64,000 nucleotides of DNA, taken from positions 186,001-250,000 of the forward strand of contig JAVLUZ010000020.1 in NCBI GenBank assembly GCA_036768485.1. The letters are read 5' to 3'. A program made the translations under genes and the position numbers. Shown here piece by piece: positions 37,490 to 49,898 of this stretch. The notes beneath the pieces were generated by a model. That model searched no databases. It was not told where the DNA came from and was given only the letters and a program-made list of their open reading frames with translations. Origin of the DNA: Mermis nigrescens. Lineage: Eukaryota; Nematoda; Enoplea; Mermithida; Mermithidae. The stretch's first letter is position 1; every line of letters begins with the position of its first letter.

Positions 37490-38949
37490 CAGATTCTATT
37501 TCCTTAGTAAAATTTTCTGAATCCTGTTCGAATTGATGAAGAAAGCGCTTAATGTTTTTATCTCAATCATGCTTTTGCTCAGCTGTCAACAAATGGGGCT
37601 TTCATTGGGCGCAGACCTTTGGCAATTCCAAATCTTCTGCTAAAATTGATTGTGCTCTGCTAATCGTATAATTTAAGCTGAATACCAAGGCTAACGGATG
37701 CACCTTGATTCCCTGTCTCCCCCTTCAGACCATAAACAGATTATATTCCTATGTGCACATACGAGCATCATCTATTATGTATGATTTATTATATACATTA
37801 AAAATACAATTAAAAAGCCTTAGTTTGTAAGTAAAAGGAGAAATGGAATTCAAATTGAACAGTGACTTTCGACCTGGCTCAACAAATAGTCGGTAAGACA
37901 ACGAACAAAGACGTTTCGAAAAACTTTTTCGACCATCATTTAGCAGCAGATACTAAAATCAAATATATTTCAGTAGCCTTAAAACCTTATTTTTATGAAT
38001 GTCGAAAATAAAGTTTCTGAGATGCGACTTACACGACCATTTTGGGGTGAAAACATTTGTCCCAACCGCTAACATTAAGATATTACAAAAGCTGCGCGAC
38101 ATCCAGAAAGGCGACATTATTGTCCATATAAAATTCAAATTACAAACTAATTCTTTTACGAATAGGTAGAATACAATTTAATGCCACTATAGCTGATTGA
38201 GGAAACCCTAAGTATCGCCAAATTCACGAGGTAAACAATCCACAACACAAACTTGTATAGGGACCCTTCTTGCGCTGATGTTTCAAAGTTAGAATTTCGA
38301 GTTTCAAACTTTTAGGTAATTAAGCGCCTAGAGGAGCCTACAAATGTACATAAATGAAAATTTGGCTTTCACTTTTTTCGAGCGCCAAAACTTGGTACCT
38401 TTTTCTTAAAAAAACAGAGTTCAGGAAACAGAATGAGCGCAAAACACCAAAAATTTTTACATTTTTATCATTTAATATCGACAAACTTTGTGAAGAAAGA
38501 CAAACAAAACGAAAAATTGCCCAGAGGCACAAATACAGTTTTGCATCTGCTACCATGACGCTAACCACTGGAGTTTTTAGGCTGATACAAGCTTATAAAT
38601 CAATACTGGAACTCATAATAAAAAGGAACGACGCTTCGGCGTGAAGTGCCAAAACATTTGGACGTGTTTGCCATTTGAACGCAATTTCACGGCTAATGCA
38701 CCTAGCAACTTATTAGCACTGTTTGAAAGATAAAAAACAGGCTTTTCCCTGAAATTTTTTCCCAGATTCCTTCTTTCATTACGTATTAAATATTCAGATT
38801 TGAAACTAAATTATTCGATAGTTTAAAATAATTTAAAAATAAATAAAATTACTTTAATTAAAATTTCAAGATTTGATAACTCACCTTATAAATTCTCCTA
38901 TTTGAACCAAATAGCGCGAAGACAACAAAGAAGTGAAGACAGCTAATCA
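37490..38949. other. intergenic DNA, nothing recognised
   Basis: A 96-codon frame at 38354-38644 overlaps an antisense frame and shows no domain. Confidence 0.4.
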
Positions 38950-39545
38950 TACATGAGCAGAAGTCAAATTCTGGGGGATCCGCTGGGAAAAATTGCCAAA
39001 AATTGCACCAAAATTTATTTCTGGAGATCTATCGATTTTTTTTGGAGGAGGTCTTTCGGATTCTAGTGGTACAGACTATAGGTGGGCTAAGCAGCAACAA
39101 AATTCTGGGGGCAACATTTTTCAAAGGTCAAAAGATGAAGGTGTCCAGTGTTCTGAAGGGGTGCATACCCTCTTAAACCCCTCTCCCTCACGCCCAGGTG
39201 TGGTTCAGACCATACGTAAGCACCAATAAAAATTCTGGGGGGGAGTCAGGATGAGTAAAATTGCTAAAAATGTTACTAAAAATAGAAATCTGGGGGTCAA
39301 GAGCAATCTGTGTTATTTTAACTTCTAGGGGATGGTACAAAGCCTCCTCAAACTCCCCACACTCTCATGTGTAGTGCAGACCATAAATGGGGTTAGAAAA
39401 TTCTGGAGGGTGAAATAGGCAAAAATTGCCAAAAATGTTACTAAAAATAGAATTCTGGGGGGTCAAGAGCAACCTGGGTGTTCCAACTTCTAGGGGGTGG
39501 TACGAACCCTCCTCAAACTCCCCACACGCTCCCTACGCCTATGTC
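38950..39545 (+). repeat. family-5 repeat cluster (AATTCTGGGGG ... GTTACTAAAAATAGAA)
   Basis: Three copies: one at 38950-39070, interrupted at its right end by a family-1 MITE, and two head-to-tail copies at about 39212-39378 and 39379-39545 sharing GCCAAAAATGTTACTAAAAA and CCTCCTCAAACTCCCCACAC. Related copies are in unit A (10318-10465 and 19140-19285). Confidence 0.65.
39078..39203 (+). mobile_element. family-1 MITE, internally deleted (126 bp)
   Basis: Begins ATAGGTGGGC and ends CGCCCAGGTGTGG; flanks TACAGACT and TTCAGACC match at six of eight. It sits inside a family-5 repeat that starts near 38950. Confidence 0.8.
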
Positions 39546-40601
39546 TGCAGCTAACGTGAACAACGAAATACACTCGATCGAATAATAGTTACACGGCTTG
39601 ATATCAATCAGTTTTCGATGACCCTCGATCATTAAGAGAAGAAGCTCCTAATTTTTTTTCCTGAAAATTCAGAATTGGCGGTCAATAACAAATTTGTTGC
39701 CCTGGAAACTCATGATATGGTATTCAAGAATGACTAGGAATGAATACTGATTTCTAACTGTTCTATTATCCTGTCATGTTTCATTGGCATATAGAAGGAT
39801 AAACAAACAAAAAAGAAGCAGCGTGTAAAAATGTCAAAAAAATGGCAAAAGCCGACATTTTCTGCTAGTGTAGCTCCTTGAATTTCGACTTTTGATTAAA
39901 ATAAACATCCTGATCATTCTCAGCGCACAAAAGTACAGTACATATATATGTATCTATTTTTAGAAGCGATTAGTTTTTGACTTGATTATCACCCCTATTC
40001 TCAAATTCAACAACTTAGTGTCTTAATTACTCCATTCCATTGTGCATTATTCAATCTATTAAGGGCATCCTAAACGCAATTTGAAAAAATTTCCACAGAC
40101 GACAATTATTTGCGATTATAATTGCGCAGTTTTTTACAATATATCCTGTACAAAAAACAAAATAAAAGATTTAAAACAATTTTTCTCGCAATTGGCAACT
40201 TTCATACACAGCTGTTTTTCTGAATAGAAGATTTTATTGCCAATGCGAAATAATGAGAACAAGTACACGTACATAAAACAAATTACGAGGAATGACAAAA
40301 GGGCTTACGGCCACGAATCAGTCCAACGAAGCAATTTCTTTATATTTTTTCAGTTGAATTTCAGCTTTTTCATTGTTATGACGTCGTAGCGTATAACTGG
40401 TTCAATGAATCTTGTACGCAAAAAAAGTAATTCGCTCACTCTCGTTTATTGCAATGCGAAATTATTATACTACTGATCATCATTTTTGAGCAGTTTATCC
40501 GTTGCCAAAATTTAGCTTGCGATAATATCTAATTTATTTGATCTCGCAAATGATTTTCCTAATTATTTTTCTTGGACTCGTTTCGTTCGATAATGAGAAT
40601 C

Positions 40602-40867
40602 AAACGTGGGCAGCAAGAAAATTCTGGGGGGGGTTTGCAAGGTTTTTTAAAGGTCAAAAAATGCCCTAAAAATAATGGTATGACGAAAAAACACCATTTT
40701 TTGACGTTTCTCATCGAGCAATATCCATTGGCATCAAAACATTGCGAAAAAACGAAAGAAATTTTCAAAAATTGAATTCTGGGGGTATTTTGATTTCTGG
40801 GAGGGTGTTTCAGGTTTTTTTAGGGGGGGAGGGTGCATACCCCCTAAACCCCCACGTCCAGGTGTGG
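40602..40867 (+). mobile_element. family-1 hAT-like MITE with visible empty sites
   Basis: Flanks TGAGAATC (40594-40601) and TGAGAATG (40868-40875). The homologous positions near 11815 and 20655 in the other A copies read GTAAGAATGTATAATT with no element, so this is a filled site with two related empty sites. Confidence 0.9.
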
Positions 40868-41382
40868 TGAGAATGTATGTATAATTAAAGTGATATAAAA
40901 AGCTGATTATCGTTCGAAAAATTTGTCATTTTCCATGCAGCTGCTTCTGTTATTTTTAAAAACACTCAAAATCCCAATAAAGGAAAAGTATTTACCCAAC
41001 AGCAGCTTAGTCAAAAAAACTTTTGAAGGAAGATGTTCTTAAATTAATTAAAATTTAGGGCTAATAAACATTGCAAATGATAGGAAATGTAAACAGTTGC
41101 AACAGCGCATGCGAAAAACTCGTGTTGTACTCCAATTAAACAATTAGTTCCATTAAGTAGCACGGAAACTCAGAGGCCCCAAAAAGTTTTTTAAGGTACT
41201 TTTTCTGATTCTGAAAACGATGTGCACTCTTTGAAGCGAGCATGCTTGACGTTCCTATTGATGCTCTTTCATCCTACAATATGTAAAACATAGAAAATTC
41301 AAAAAACATAATAAATTTTAACGACTTCAGGTCAAAAAATGAAAAGTCGGCTAAATTGACACTTCTGATCGTACAAGACAGC

Positions 41383-41779
41383 ATGGGAATTCTTGGGGCT
41401 CAGGCCTCGAAAATTTCTACAAAGTATCTTTTTTTGAGCTAAAAAACGATGGGTAAACGTCAAAAACACTGTTTCTGACGTTTCAGCCAATGCTCGTCCT
41501 TTCTAGAACGTTTAAACGTTAAAAAAGTGTCGCAAAAATTTCAAAAAATGGAGTAAGTTGGATAGAATATCGTCAAAAATTTGTATATGGCGCGAAGCGT
41601 CGAAAATTCGAGATTTTGGAGCCAAAAATGAGCTAAAAACGCTTAAAAAGGCACACATTTTACAACTATCAACTTTTACAAAAAATCAACAATCCTCGAG
41701 GGGAGTCAAAGCCATTTTGCGGAGGTTATTTACCATTCTAGGGGTCAAACCCCATCCCCCGAGAACACGTATGCTTCTG
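41383..41779 (+). repeat. family-3 repeat in the third A copy
   Basis: From GACAGCATGGGAATTC to GAGAACACGTATG; contains GGCGCGAAGCGTCG. Longer than copies in A1/A2 because it retains a central AAACGT-rich segment. Confidence 0.6.
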
Positions 41780-42486
41780 GGCCAAAAGATCACAAAAAAC
41801 GCGTGAAGTTAGAACATTTGATTATTGAGCAGGGGAGGCGGAAGTTAGAACATTTGATTATTGAGCAGGGGAGGCGATCATCATTTCGCTAAGGTTAACA
41901 GTCATTCTGAGGACCAACTCATTCCCAGCCCACTACCCAAAAATACTTGCCTCGTTCGAATAAGCTACATGAAATTAAGCTAAATATAATTAGCAAGTAC
42001 GTTCTTTCGTTTAGGTTTTCATTGTGCCAATTTTTGGATACTCGAGCATCCCGAGTTCTTCAATTCAACAGCTACTATAATTATGATGACAGAATGAATG
42101 ATATGGTGAATTAACAGGTAATTTTATACATATTAAGCAAATGCATGCCCGTTTCTGTCTGGGTTGTCAGCATGGTCCAGAGCGATCAATCAGACAGTTT
42201 TTAGAGCTAAAGTGGTTTTAATGTGGTATTAACCTTAAAATTGTGCAAAACTACTACGGTTATTTTAGTTTCTGGTCGATTCCAGGAAATTTTGGCAGAA
42301 ATTCTGAATTTACGTTCAGTTCAGCCTTTATTCTGCTCAATTTTCCTAAAAATTTTGACTTTGGCCTTCCTGAGGATACAGACCCCTAACTTTATTCCAG
42401 CGTGCACGTCTGAATTTGGCGTTGAATGTGCATAATTAATGATGTGATGATTAATCGCATTATTTTTTAGGGCATCAGAAGAGTTT

Positions 42487-43092
42487 GATTGTGTCCCAAC
42501 ATGGCCTCTAGTCCCAACACGGCCACCGTCCCAACATGGCCACCGTCCTAACAAAGCCACTGTATCAACAAGGCCACTATCACTGTATTTTAATCACTTA
42601 AGTAGGTATTAATACTTAATTAATTACAGGAAGGTAATTAGGCATGGATATACATGTGGCAGCAATTAAATTGATGACTAAAGTTAGTTTTTTACATGCA
42701 TAACAAACGAGTCTTTTTAGATTGTTTTCGACGCGTTTTCTTATTCTGAGTCTTTTTATGTTGTTTTCGCATTTTTTTGCTGCAGTTCAGATATGATAGA
42801 TTACTTTTGCACGTGATCCCTTTGTCTATGTAATTCCAGCGGAGAAGCTTGCTACACAATAGAACAGCCTGTCTAATTTGCCGCCTCGTCAAAGTACAAA
42901 TCTACGTATCAAAACTTATCAATTACCTTCCTATACTATTAATACCCACTTACGGATCCACTGATTAGAATAAATTGGTGGTGGTGGCTTTGTCGAGACC
43001 GTGTGCTTTGTTGGGACGGTGGCCATGTTGGGACGGTGGCCGTGTTGGGACGGTGGCCGTGTTGGGACTGGTGGCCATGTTGGGACGTTACC
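42487..43092. mobile_element. foldback-like element FB-3 with 17-bp GTTGGGACGGTGGCCGT arms
   Basis: Flanked by AAGAGTTT (42479-42486 and 43093-43100); a ninth base, G, also matches on both sides. The left end reads GATTGTGTCCCAACATGG and the right end CCATGTTGGGACGTTACC. The left array is at 42490-42577 and the inverted right array at 42978-43087, period 17 bp. The core of about 400 bp is AT-rich without a gene. The insertion lies at the end of the third A copy. Confidence 0.85.
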
Positions 43093-43237
43093 AAGAGTTT
43101 GGTAACCTAACGATTAATGATCGATTGATGATTAAAATAATCAACACGTTACTTCAACCAAATGATTAAATTATGAGCCATTAAATAGTACGAGCTAGCA
43201 AAATCGTTCTATTTCGTTTTTCCGACCGTCTTGATTC

Positions 43238-46200
43238 GCCGGATATAGAGGAAGAGTAAAATCCTGAAACGGAAACGCAAATGGAAACGGAAACGATGCG
43301 TAAAAGCCGGAAACGGAAACGGAAACGACCCAAAGCGCCGGAACCAGGATCCCGCAAGTAGGGTCCAGCAGGGTCAACACCCCAACCTCGTTTCGACAAA
43401 TTTTATTCATGCAAGTACGGTTTAAGGGCTCGGAAACGGGGTACCCCAATATTCAAATATGTAGCTGACCCAAGTCCCGTCGGGGGTTTCTTCGCAATGG
43501 GGGCAGTCCAGAGTGCCGGGACCGGGGTTCCCCGAGTAATGCACATCAGGGACAACACCTCCAACTCCGTTTCCGGCATAATTTCTCCCATGCAAGGGGG
43601 GTTTATGGGCTCGGAAACGGGGTACTCCATTATTCATGTGTAGCTGACCCCGGTTCCGTCAGTGGTTTCTCCACCCTGGGGGCAGCCCAAAGTGTCGGAA
43701 CCGGAGTTCTCCAAGTAGGACCCATCAGTGTCGACACCCTTAACTCCGTTTCCGGCAGAATTTCTCCAACTAAAGGGGGCTTTCGGGGCTCGAAAACAGG
43801 GTATCCCATTATTCATATATGTAGCTGACCCCGATTCCGGCGGGGGTGTCTCTGCACTAGGGGCAGTCCAAAGTGCCGGAACCGGGGTTCCCCAAGCAGG
43901 GAACATCAGGTCAACACCCACAACCTTGTTTCCGGCAAAATTTCTCCCGTGCAAGGGGTAAGAGGGGAGGTTTAGGAGCTCGGAAACGGGTTACCCCATT
44001 ATTCATATGTGTAGCTGACCCCGGTTCCGTCAAGGTTTTCTCCGCACTGAGGGCAGTCCAAAGTGCCGGAACCAGGGTTCCCCAAGTAGGGGTCATAAGG
44101 GTCAACACCCCTAACTCCGTTTCTGGCGAAATTTCTCTAACTAAAGGGAGGTTTCGGGGCTCGGAAACAGGGTACCCCATTATTCATATGTGTAGCTGAC
44201 CCTGATTCCAGCAGGGCTTTCTCCGCCCTGAGGGCAGTCCAAGATGCCGGAACCAGGGTTCCCTAAGTAGGCCACATCAGGGTCAACATCCCCAACCCCG
44301 TTTCCGGCAAAATTTTTCCCATGCAAGGGGGTTTAGGGGCTCGGAAACGTAGTACCATTTTTCATATGTGTAGCTGAACCCGTTTCCGTCAGGGGTTTCT
44401 CCGCCCTGTGGGAAGTCCAAAGTGCCGGAACTGGAGTTCCCCAAGTAGGGCCCATCAGGGCCAACATCCATAACCCAGTTTCCGGCAAAATTTCTCCAAC
44501 TAAAGGGGGGTTTAGAGGCTTGGAAATAGGGTACCCCATTATTCATATGTGTAGCTGAACCCGGCTCTGTCAGGGTTTCTCCGCCCTGGGGGCAGTCCAA
44601 AGTGCTAGAACCAAGATTTTCCGAGTAGGGCACATCAGGGTAAACACCCTCACCCCTTTGCCGGCAAAATTTAACCCATGCAAGTTGGGTTTAGGGGCTT
44701 GGAGACGGGGTACCCTATTATTCCTAAGTGTAGCTGATTCCGGTTCCATCAGGGCTTACTCCGCCCTGGGAGCAGTCCAAAGTGCTGTAACCGGGGTTCC
44801 TTAAGTCGGGTCTAGAGCGGAGAAACCCCTGACTGAACCAGGACCAGCTACACTAATGAATAATGCGGTACTCCGTTTCCGAGCCACTAAACCTTCCTTC
44901 AGTTGGAGAAATTTTGCCGGAAATGGGGATGGGGTGTTAACCCTGAAGGGCCCTACTTGGTGAACCTCGGTTCCGGCACTTTGGACTGTCCTCAGGGCGG
45001 AGAAACCCCTGACGGAACCTGGATCAGCTACACTTATTGTAGATGATGCATCGCCGAGATACAAATTCGGCGCTCTAGCCGGAAAGAGGCGAATGTTCGC
45101 TGTCGAACCGCGACGGCGATAGTAAGAAGCTCCGTGGCGACTTAGCCACTCCGCGCTGATTGGCCCACTAGCAAAGTCACGTACGTACCCCCAGAGGTAC
45201 GCAACGTGAGCTATCCTAAGGATTTATTACATATCCCCTTTTCTTATCATATAAAACATAGGCGTTAAGTCTGTCTTGACATCGGAAAAAATTAATAAAT
45301 TTGTTTCTTCTAGAAGCTTCGTTTAGTCATTTATTTCGTTGGTCGTATGATACGCTGTACAGCTGCGTCTCGTCATTCTGGATTGACGTTTTGTTTTTTC
45401 TTATTTTTCCGTGTACATAAAGTTAGCAATTTAGCCACCTAGAAGTGCATTTTACTGCAGGTGGTTCGGCACCGGTGGGCGGCCCCAATATTTTATTATT
45501 CGTCGTAAAAATTCAGGTGACTTATCTTTTCATTTTTCACTAATCGAAAATTTAATCATCCAACTTTCTACCTAAAAATCATAAAAATTATTACATAATT
45601 TTTATGTAGGATGACTGCCCGGTTTAGAGCTCTGTATTGCTGTTTATAGTTCATTGTGCTTGTCGGAACCGAAAAACGAATAGTTTTCGCCAAAAGTATT
45701 CTGCGAAAACAAGCTCTCAAATCTTTCGCGTTAATTACTATTATGGTCCAAAATAGGTCGACTGACCTAGGGCAAATTCTGGGGCTGCTCAATTACTGCT
45801 GTGTTAGGTATCGCCGTAGCAACCTGACCAGCGCTAAGTGTAGCTAGGCACGTAAGTAAGTCCCGTAAATACATATAGTGTGTTCGTTTAGGTAGCTGTA
45901 TGTGGTTTGGGTATCCCTACGGGTGGCATGCTGTCCGTTTAGGTGTCCGTACATACATCAATTACCCACTCGGACCAACTATATTTACTTTATGAATAAT
46001 TGGGTACCCCGTTTCCGAGTCTCTAAACCCCCTCCCACTTGCATGGGTGAAATTTTGCCGGAAACGGGGTTGGAGGTGTTGACGATGATTGGCCCTACTT
46101 GGGAAACTTCGGTTCCGGCACTGTGGACTGCCCCCAGGGCGGAAAAACCCCTGACGTAACCGGGGTCAGCAACACATATGAATGATGGGGTACTTCGTTT

Positions 46201-47620
46201 CGGAGCCCCTAAACACCTCTTCAGTTGGAGAAATTTTGCCGGAAACGGGGTTGGGGTGTTTACCCTGATGGACCCTACTCGGCAAACTTCGGTTCCGGCG
46301 TTTTGGACTGCCCTCAGGGCGGAGAAACCCCTAACGGAACCAGGGTCAGATACACTTATAAATAATGCGGTACCCCGTGCCCCGGAATCCCGGTTCCGGC
46401 ACTTTGGACTGCCCCCAGGGCGGAGAAACCCCTGACGGAAACGGGGTCAGTTACACTTATAAATAATGTGTTATCCGGTTTCCGAGCCCCTAAACACCCC
46501 TTGCATGGGTGAAATCTTGCCTGAATCGGGGTTGAGGGTGTTGACCCTAATGGGCCCCAATTGGGAACCCCGGTTCCGGCACTTTCCCACCAGGGCAGAG
46601 AAACCCCTAACAGAACCAGTGTCAGATACTCTTATGAATAATGCGGTACCCCGTTTTCGAGCCCCTAAACCCCTTGCATGGGAGCATTTTGCCAGAAACG
46701 GGGTTGGGGTGTTGATCCTGATGGGCCCTACTTGTGGAACCTCGGTTCTTGCACTTTGGACTGCCCCCAGGGTGGAAAACCCCTGACTTTGGACTGCCCC
46801 CATGGTGGAAAAACCCCTGACAGGACCGGTTTAAGCTACACTTATGAATAATGGAGTACCCCGCTTCCGAGCCCCTAAACCCCCCTTGCATGGGTAAAAT
46901 TTTGCCCAAAACGGGTTTGGGGTGTTGATCCTTATGTGCCCTACTTGGGGATACCCGGTTTTGGCACTTTGGACTGCCTCTAGAGAAGAAACCCCTGATG
47001 GAACCCAGGTCAGCTACACTTATGAATAATGCAGTACCCGGTTTCCGAGCCCCTAAACAACCCTTGCATGGGTGAAATTTTGCCGGAAACGGGGTTAGGG
47101 GTGTTGACCCTAATGGGCTCCACTTAGGGAACCCCGCTTCCGGTAATTTAGACTGCTTCCAGGGGCGGAAAAACCCTTAACGGAACCAGTGTCAGATACT
47201 CTTATGAATAATGCGGTACCCCGTTTCCGAGCCTCTAAACCCCCCCCGGGGTTGCGGTGTTGACCCTGAAGAGCCCTACTTGGGGGACCCGGTTCCGGCA
47301 TTTTGACTGCCCCAGGGCGGAGAAACCCCTGACTGGACCGGTTTCAGCTACACTTATGAATAATGGGGTACCCCGCTTCCGAGCTCCTAAAACCCCCTTG
47401 AATGGGTGAAATTTTGCCGGAAATAGGATGGGGGTGTTCACCCTGATTGGTCCTACTTGGGGAACCCGGTTCTGGCGCTTTGGATCGTTTCGTTCTCTTC
47501 TTTTATCCATCGTTTCCGTTTCCGGCATTTACCTGTCATTTCCGTTTTTGTTTCCGTTTCCGGCTTTTACCCATCGTTTCCGTTTCCGTTTCCGAATTTT
47601 ACCCACCCCCAGCTATATCC
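43238..47620. repeat. giant satellite palindrome (FB-4): ~181-bp units in two inverted arms
   Basis: The left arm has eight units, marked by GTAGCTGA at 43461, 43640, 43821, 44011, 44192, 44370, 44551 and 44730. From about 44813 the orientation flips, and at least nine units marked by CAGCTACAC or CAGATAC follow up to about 47350. Each unit contains GGTACCCC, a CGGAACCGGGGTT block, CGTTTCCGGCAAAATTT and CGGAAACG. Both arms end in GGAAAC/GTTTCC hexamer runs (43258-43330 and 47500-47590) and then in GTAAAAT..GATATAG-type ends. A ~945-bp foreign segment (45039-45985) interrupts the right arm. All open frames here are repeat artefacts. Confidence 0.85.
45039..45985 (+). mobile_element. insertion inside the satellite palindrome, partly LTR-like
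   Basis: The satellite breaks after CTACACTTAT and resumes at ACTTTATGAATAATT. The insert starts TGTAGATGATGC, has ATATAAAACATAGG (TATA-like) near 45250, AATAAATTTG (poly-A-signal-like) near 45293, and GCTGTACA at about 45363, which would fit a solo LTR of roughly 325 bp. I found no matching target-site duplication at that point, and the rest of the insert (to 45985) is unexplained. Confidence 0.35.
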
Positions 47621-47689
47621 CGATATTTCGTCAATCGCAGAGGCTGAAGAGCACGGGAAACAAGTAAATTTATTCCTTATGCTTAATAG

Positions 47690-47766
47690 AAGAGAATAGA
47701 AGAGAACAGAACAGAATAGAACAGAACAAAAAGAAAAAGAAAATTTAAGAACAGAACAGAACAAAA
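47690..47766 (+). repeat. AGAACAGAAC-type microsatellite
   Basis: Irregular repeats of AGAAC/AGAAT with an internal AAAAAG run, directly after the satellite palindrome. Confidence 0.8.
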
Positions 47767-47842
47767 CAATGCACAGAATGATCTTAGGTACACACATAGC
47801 AGCTTACACGTGCATCATGGCATTCTAAGGGAGAGGTCAGCG

Positions 47843-48087
47843 CCATACATGGATGTGGGGGATGTTTGCGGGTAAGCAGGTATGCAACCCCCAGGAACCG
47901 AAATACATACCCCAGAATTCAATTTTTCAACATTTTTCTTGTTTAATTTCACAATTCTTTGATGCCAATGGATAATGCTCAATGAGATACGTTGAAAAAG
48001 GGTGTTTTTTCGCCATACTGAGAAATTTTTTGACCTTCGAAAAATCTTGCACTCGCCCCCCCCAGAATTTTGGTGCCACCCACCTAT
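47843..48087 (-). mobile_element. family-1 hAT-like MITE
   Basis: Flanks GGTCAGCG (47835-47842) and GGTCACCG (48088-48095), seven of eight. Ends CCATACATGG and CCCACCTAT. Confidence 0.85.
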
Positions 48088-48095
48088 GGTCACCG

Positions 48096-49898
48096 CTCGA
48101 AAATTTTAAAAAAGTACCTACGTCGTGATTAGCTTTCCCTAAGAAGCCAATCATTGATATATACTAGAGGCCGACCGTCTACGATAAGGCATTATCGTTT
48201 CTTTGACGATAAAGGGCATCGATCGTCCTCTCCTCGTCAAGAATATGAAAGACGATCGTCTTTTTTTAAACGTCTCGTCAACGATTAGCTGATCCTATTA
48301 TGAGTTAGGCTGTCTGCATTGGCATAGCATGCGATGCAGTTTTATATTTCCAAGAGTGGAGCTATCTACAATGCATAGCATGCGATGCAGTGTTGCATTA
48401 AAAGTTTGAGTCACATGACGAGTTATTTCTACGGTGTGCAGCAACATGCATTAAAACTTTGTAAAGGCCCTAATTTTACTCACAATGCTTGCTCACCTGC
48501 AAAACATCTTCTCAGAGGCACGGAATGACCTTTCAATGATAGTATGGATTTTCGTTTTTGTGCAAATAAACGCGATATGCAAGTCAATCAATTACATTTC
48601 TGTCAGTGAGTGATCTTAGACGTTAAACTGAAGAGCAAAATATATAGTCGATTTGAGATATCTTCTTTTATGGAAAATAGTTTTTCAAAAGAAATGATAC
48701 ATTTTTGTGTCTTTAAATATAAATGGATATAAATGGTTGCTTTTTACATATCTTTTGTGTTTACTAAAATAGGAAACCGTCCAGATTGTGTGACGCGTGG
48801 CAGATTAGACTGTCGTGAGCGGCTGATGCTATGTCACGCTGAGCAGTGTATTAAGGACATTATTAGATAATCTGACAAAACAAAAAAAGATGGCTGACGA
48901 CGATTACGGTGCATGATTATAAATCACCGTGTAGAGCGATTTGGGCGACGGAGTGGAGTTTTTTGGGTGACTGACCAAGAATTTTATACAATTTTTGAGA
49001 ATTGGGCTTGGAGGTATGGGGGCTTAAAAGAGAAACGCACTTGAGGGTTTGGGGTCTAAACACTGCAAAATAAAAGTCAAAGATAGATGAAAATTAAGAA
49101 ATTTCTTCGAAATCGATTGAAATTGACGAGAAACTGCGTGAAGACGTAGTTTTAATGCTATATTAGCGTTTAAACTATTTTCTGAAATTATTTTGGCCGA
49201 AAGAAGTTAATTTTCGACCTCATCTCAGATCGGCCATACTGTGCGTTTATGGTTTAGAACTTGGATAATCTGACGGAGATTAGATTTCAATTTTTGGCAT
49301 GTTTCTTTTAATTTTCGCTAGTTTTATACCACACACTTCTTTTAGAAATTCGGGCGTCGTTCACAGATGTTGTTGTGCACCCGGGCCAGTTGGCTTCGAT
49401 TAGGCAGGGCTGCTGGCACAGTCGAAGAAAACTTATTACGTTTTTTGATAATTTTTATTTACTTTTTTATCATTTTTGTACGAACATTGGAGATCATTTA
49501 CTCCACCTCTACCCTTGAAACGACCAAGTACCTCAACCCAAAATTTTGAGCCATTATATGTATTTATGCGTTACGCGACCTATATTTTTACTTTGTACTA
49601 TTCATTTAGTGACTAAGCTAAAACACCGAAAAGCTCACATAAACAGCAGTTCGATGGACGCTTGAAATCTTTACTTGTACGGTACAATTTTCCAGAAATC
49701 AGAGTGAACGTGAGCTGAGTGATATTTATTTTTGAAAGAGATGGATTTTAGCTAAACGCCAGTTTTCCACCGGCAGCTGTGCATCTGAAAATTGTTTTCC
49801 TATCACGAGCAAATAGTTTCTAAAAGCTTATTGCTAGAATAATAAAATTATTTTGCAGCTTTGGTATGTCGTTTAGTGATGGGCCAATTCGTGTGTAC
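48096..49898. other. intergenic DNA with short direct repeats
   Basis: GCATAGCATGCGATGCAGT occurs twice at about 48321 and 48374, and GACGATCGTC-type inverted motifs lie at 48170-48280. No gene. Confidence 0.45.

Larger units (their letters stand above)
40050..42440 (+). repeat. diverged third copy of unit A (right half)
   Basis: Shares order and many short identities with 11400-13880 and 20200-22690: TTTCATACA, the CATTGTTATGACGTC segment, TTTCGTTCGA, the GGCGCGAAGCG repeat, the region around ATCAATCAGACAG and TTTCTGGTCGATT. Divergence is far higher than between the other two copies. It carries its own family-1 MITE (40602-40867), absent from the other two, and ends against foldback element 42487-43092. 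Confidence 0.75.

Noticed and set aside
43195..47528. Many 70-115-aa frames with recurring GARKRGTPLFI / VPALWTAPRAEKPLTEPGS segments
   Set aside because: They are the six-frame readings of a ~181-bp satellite, with frameshifts between units; no unit-to-unit reading frame is maintained.
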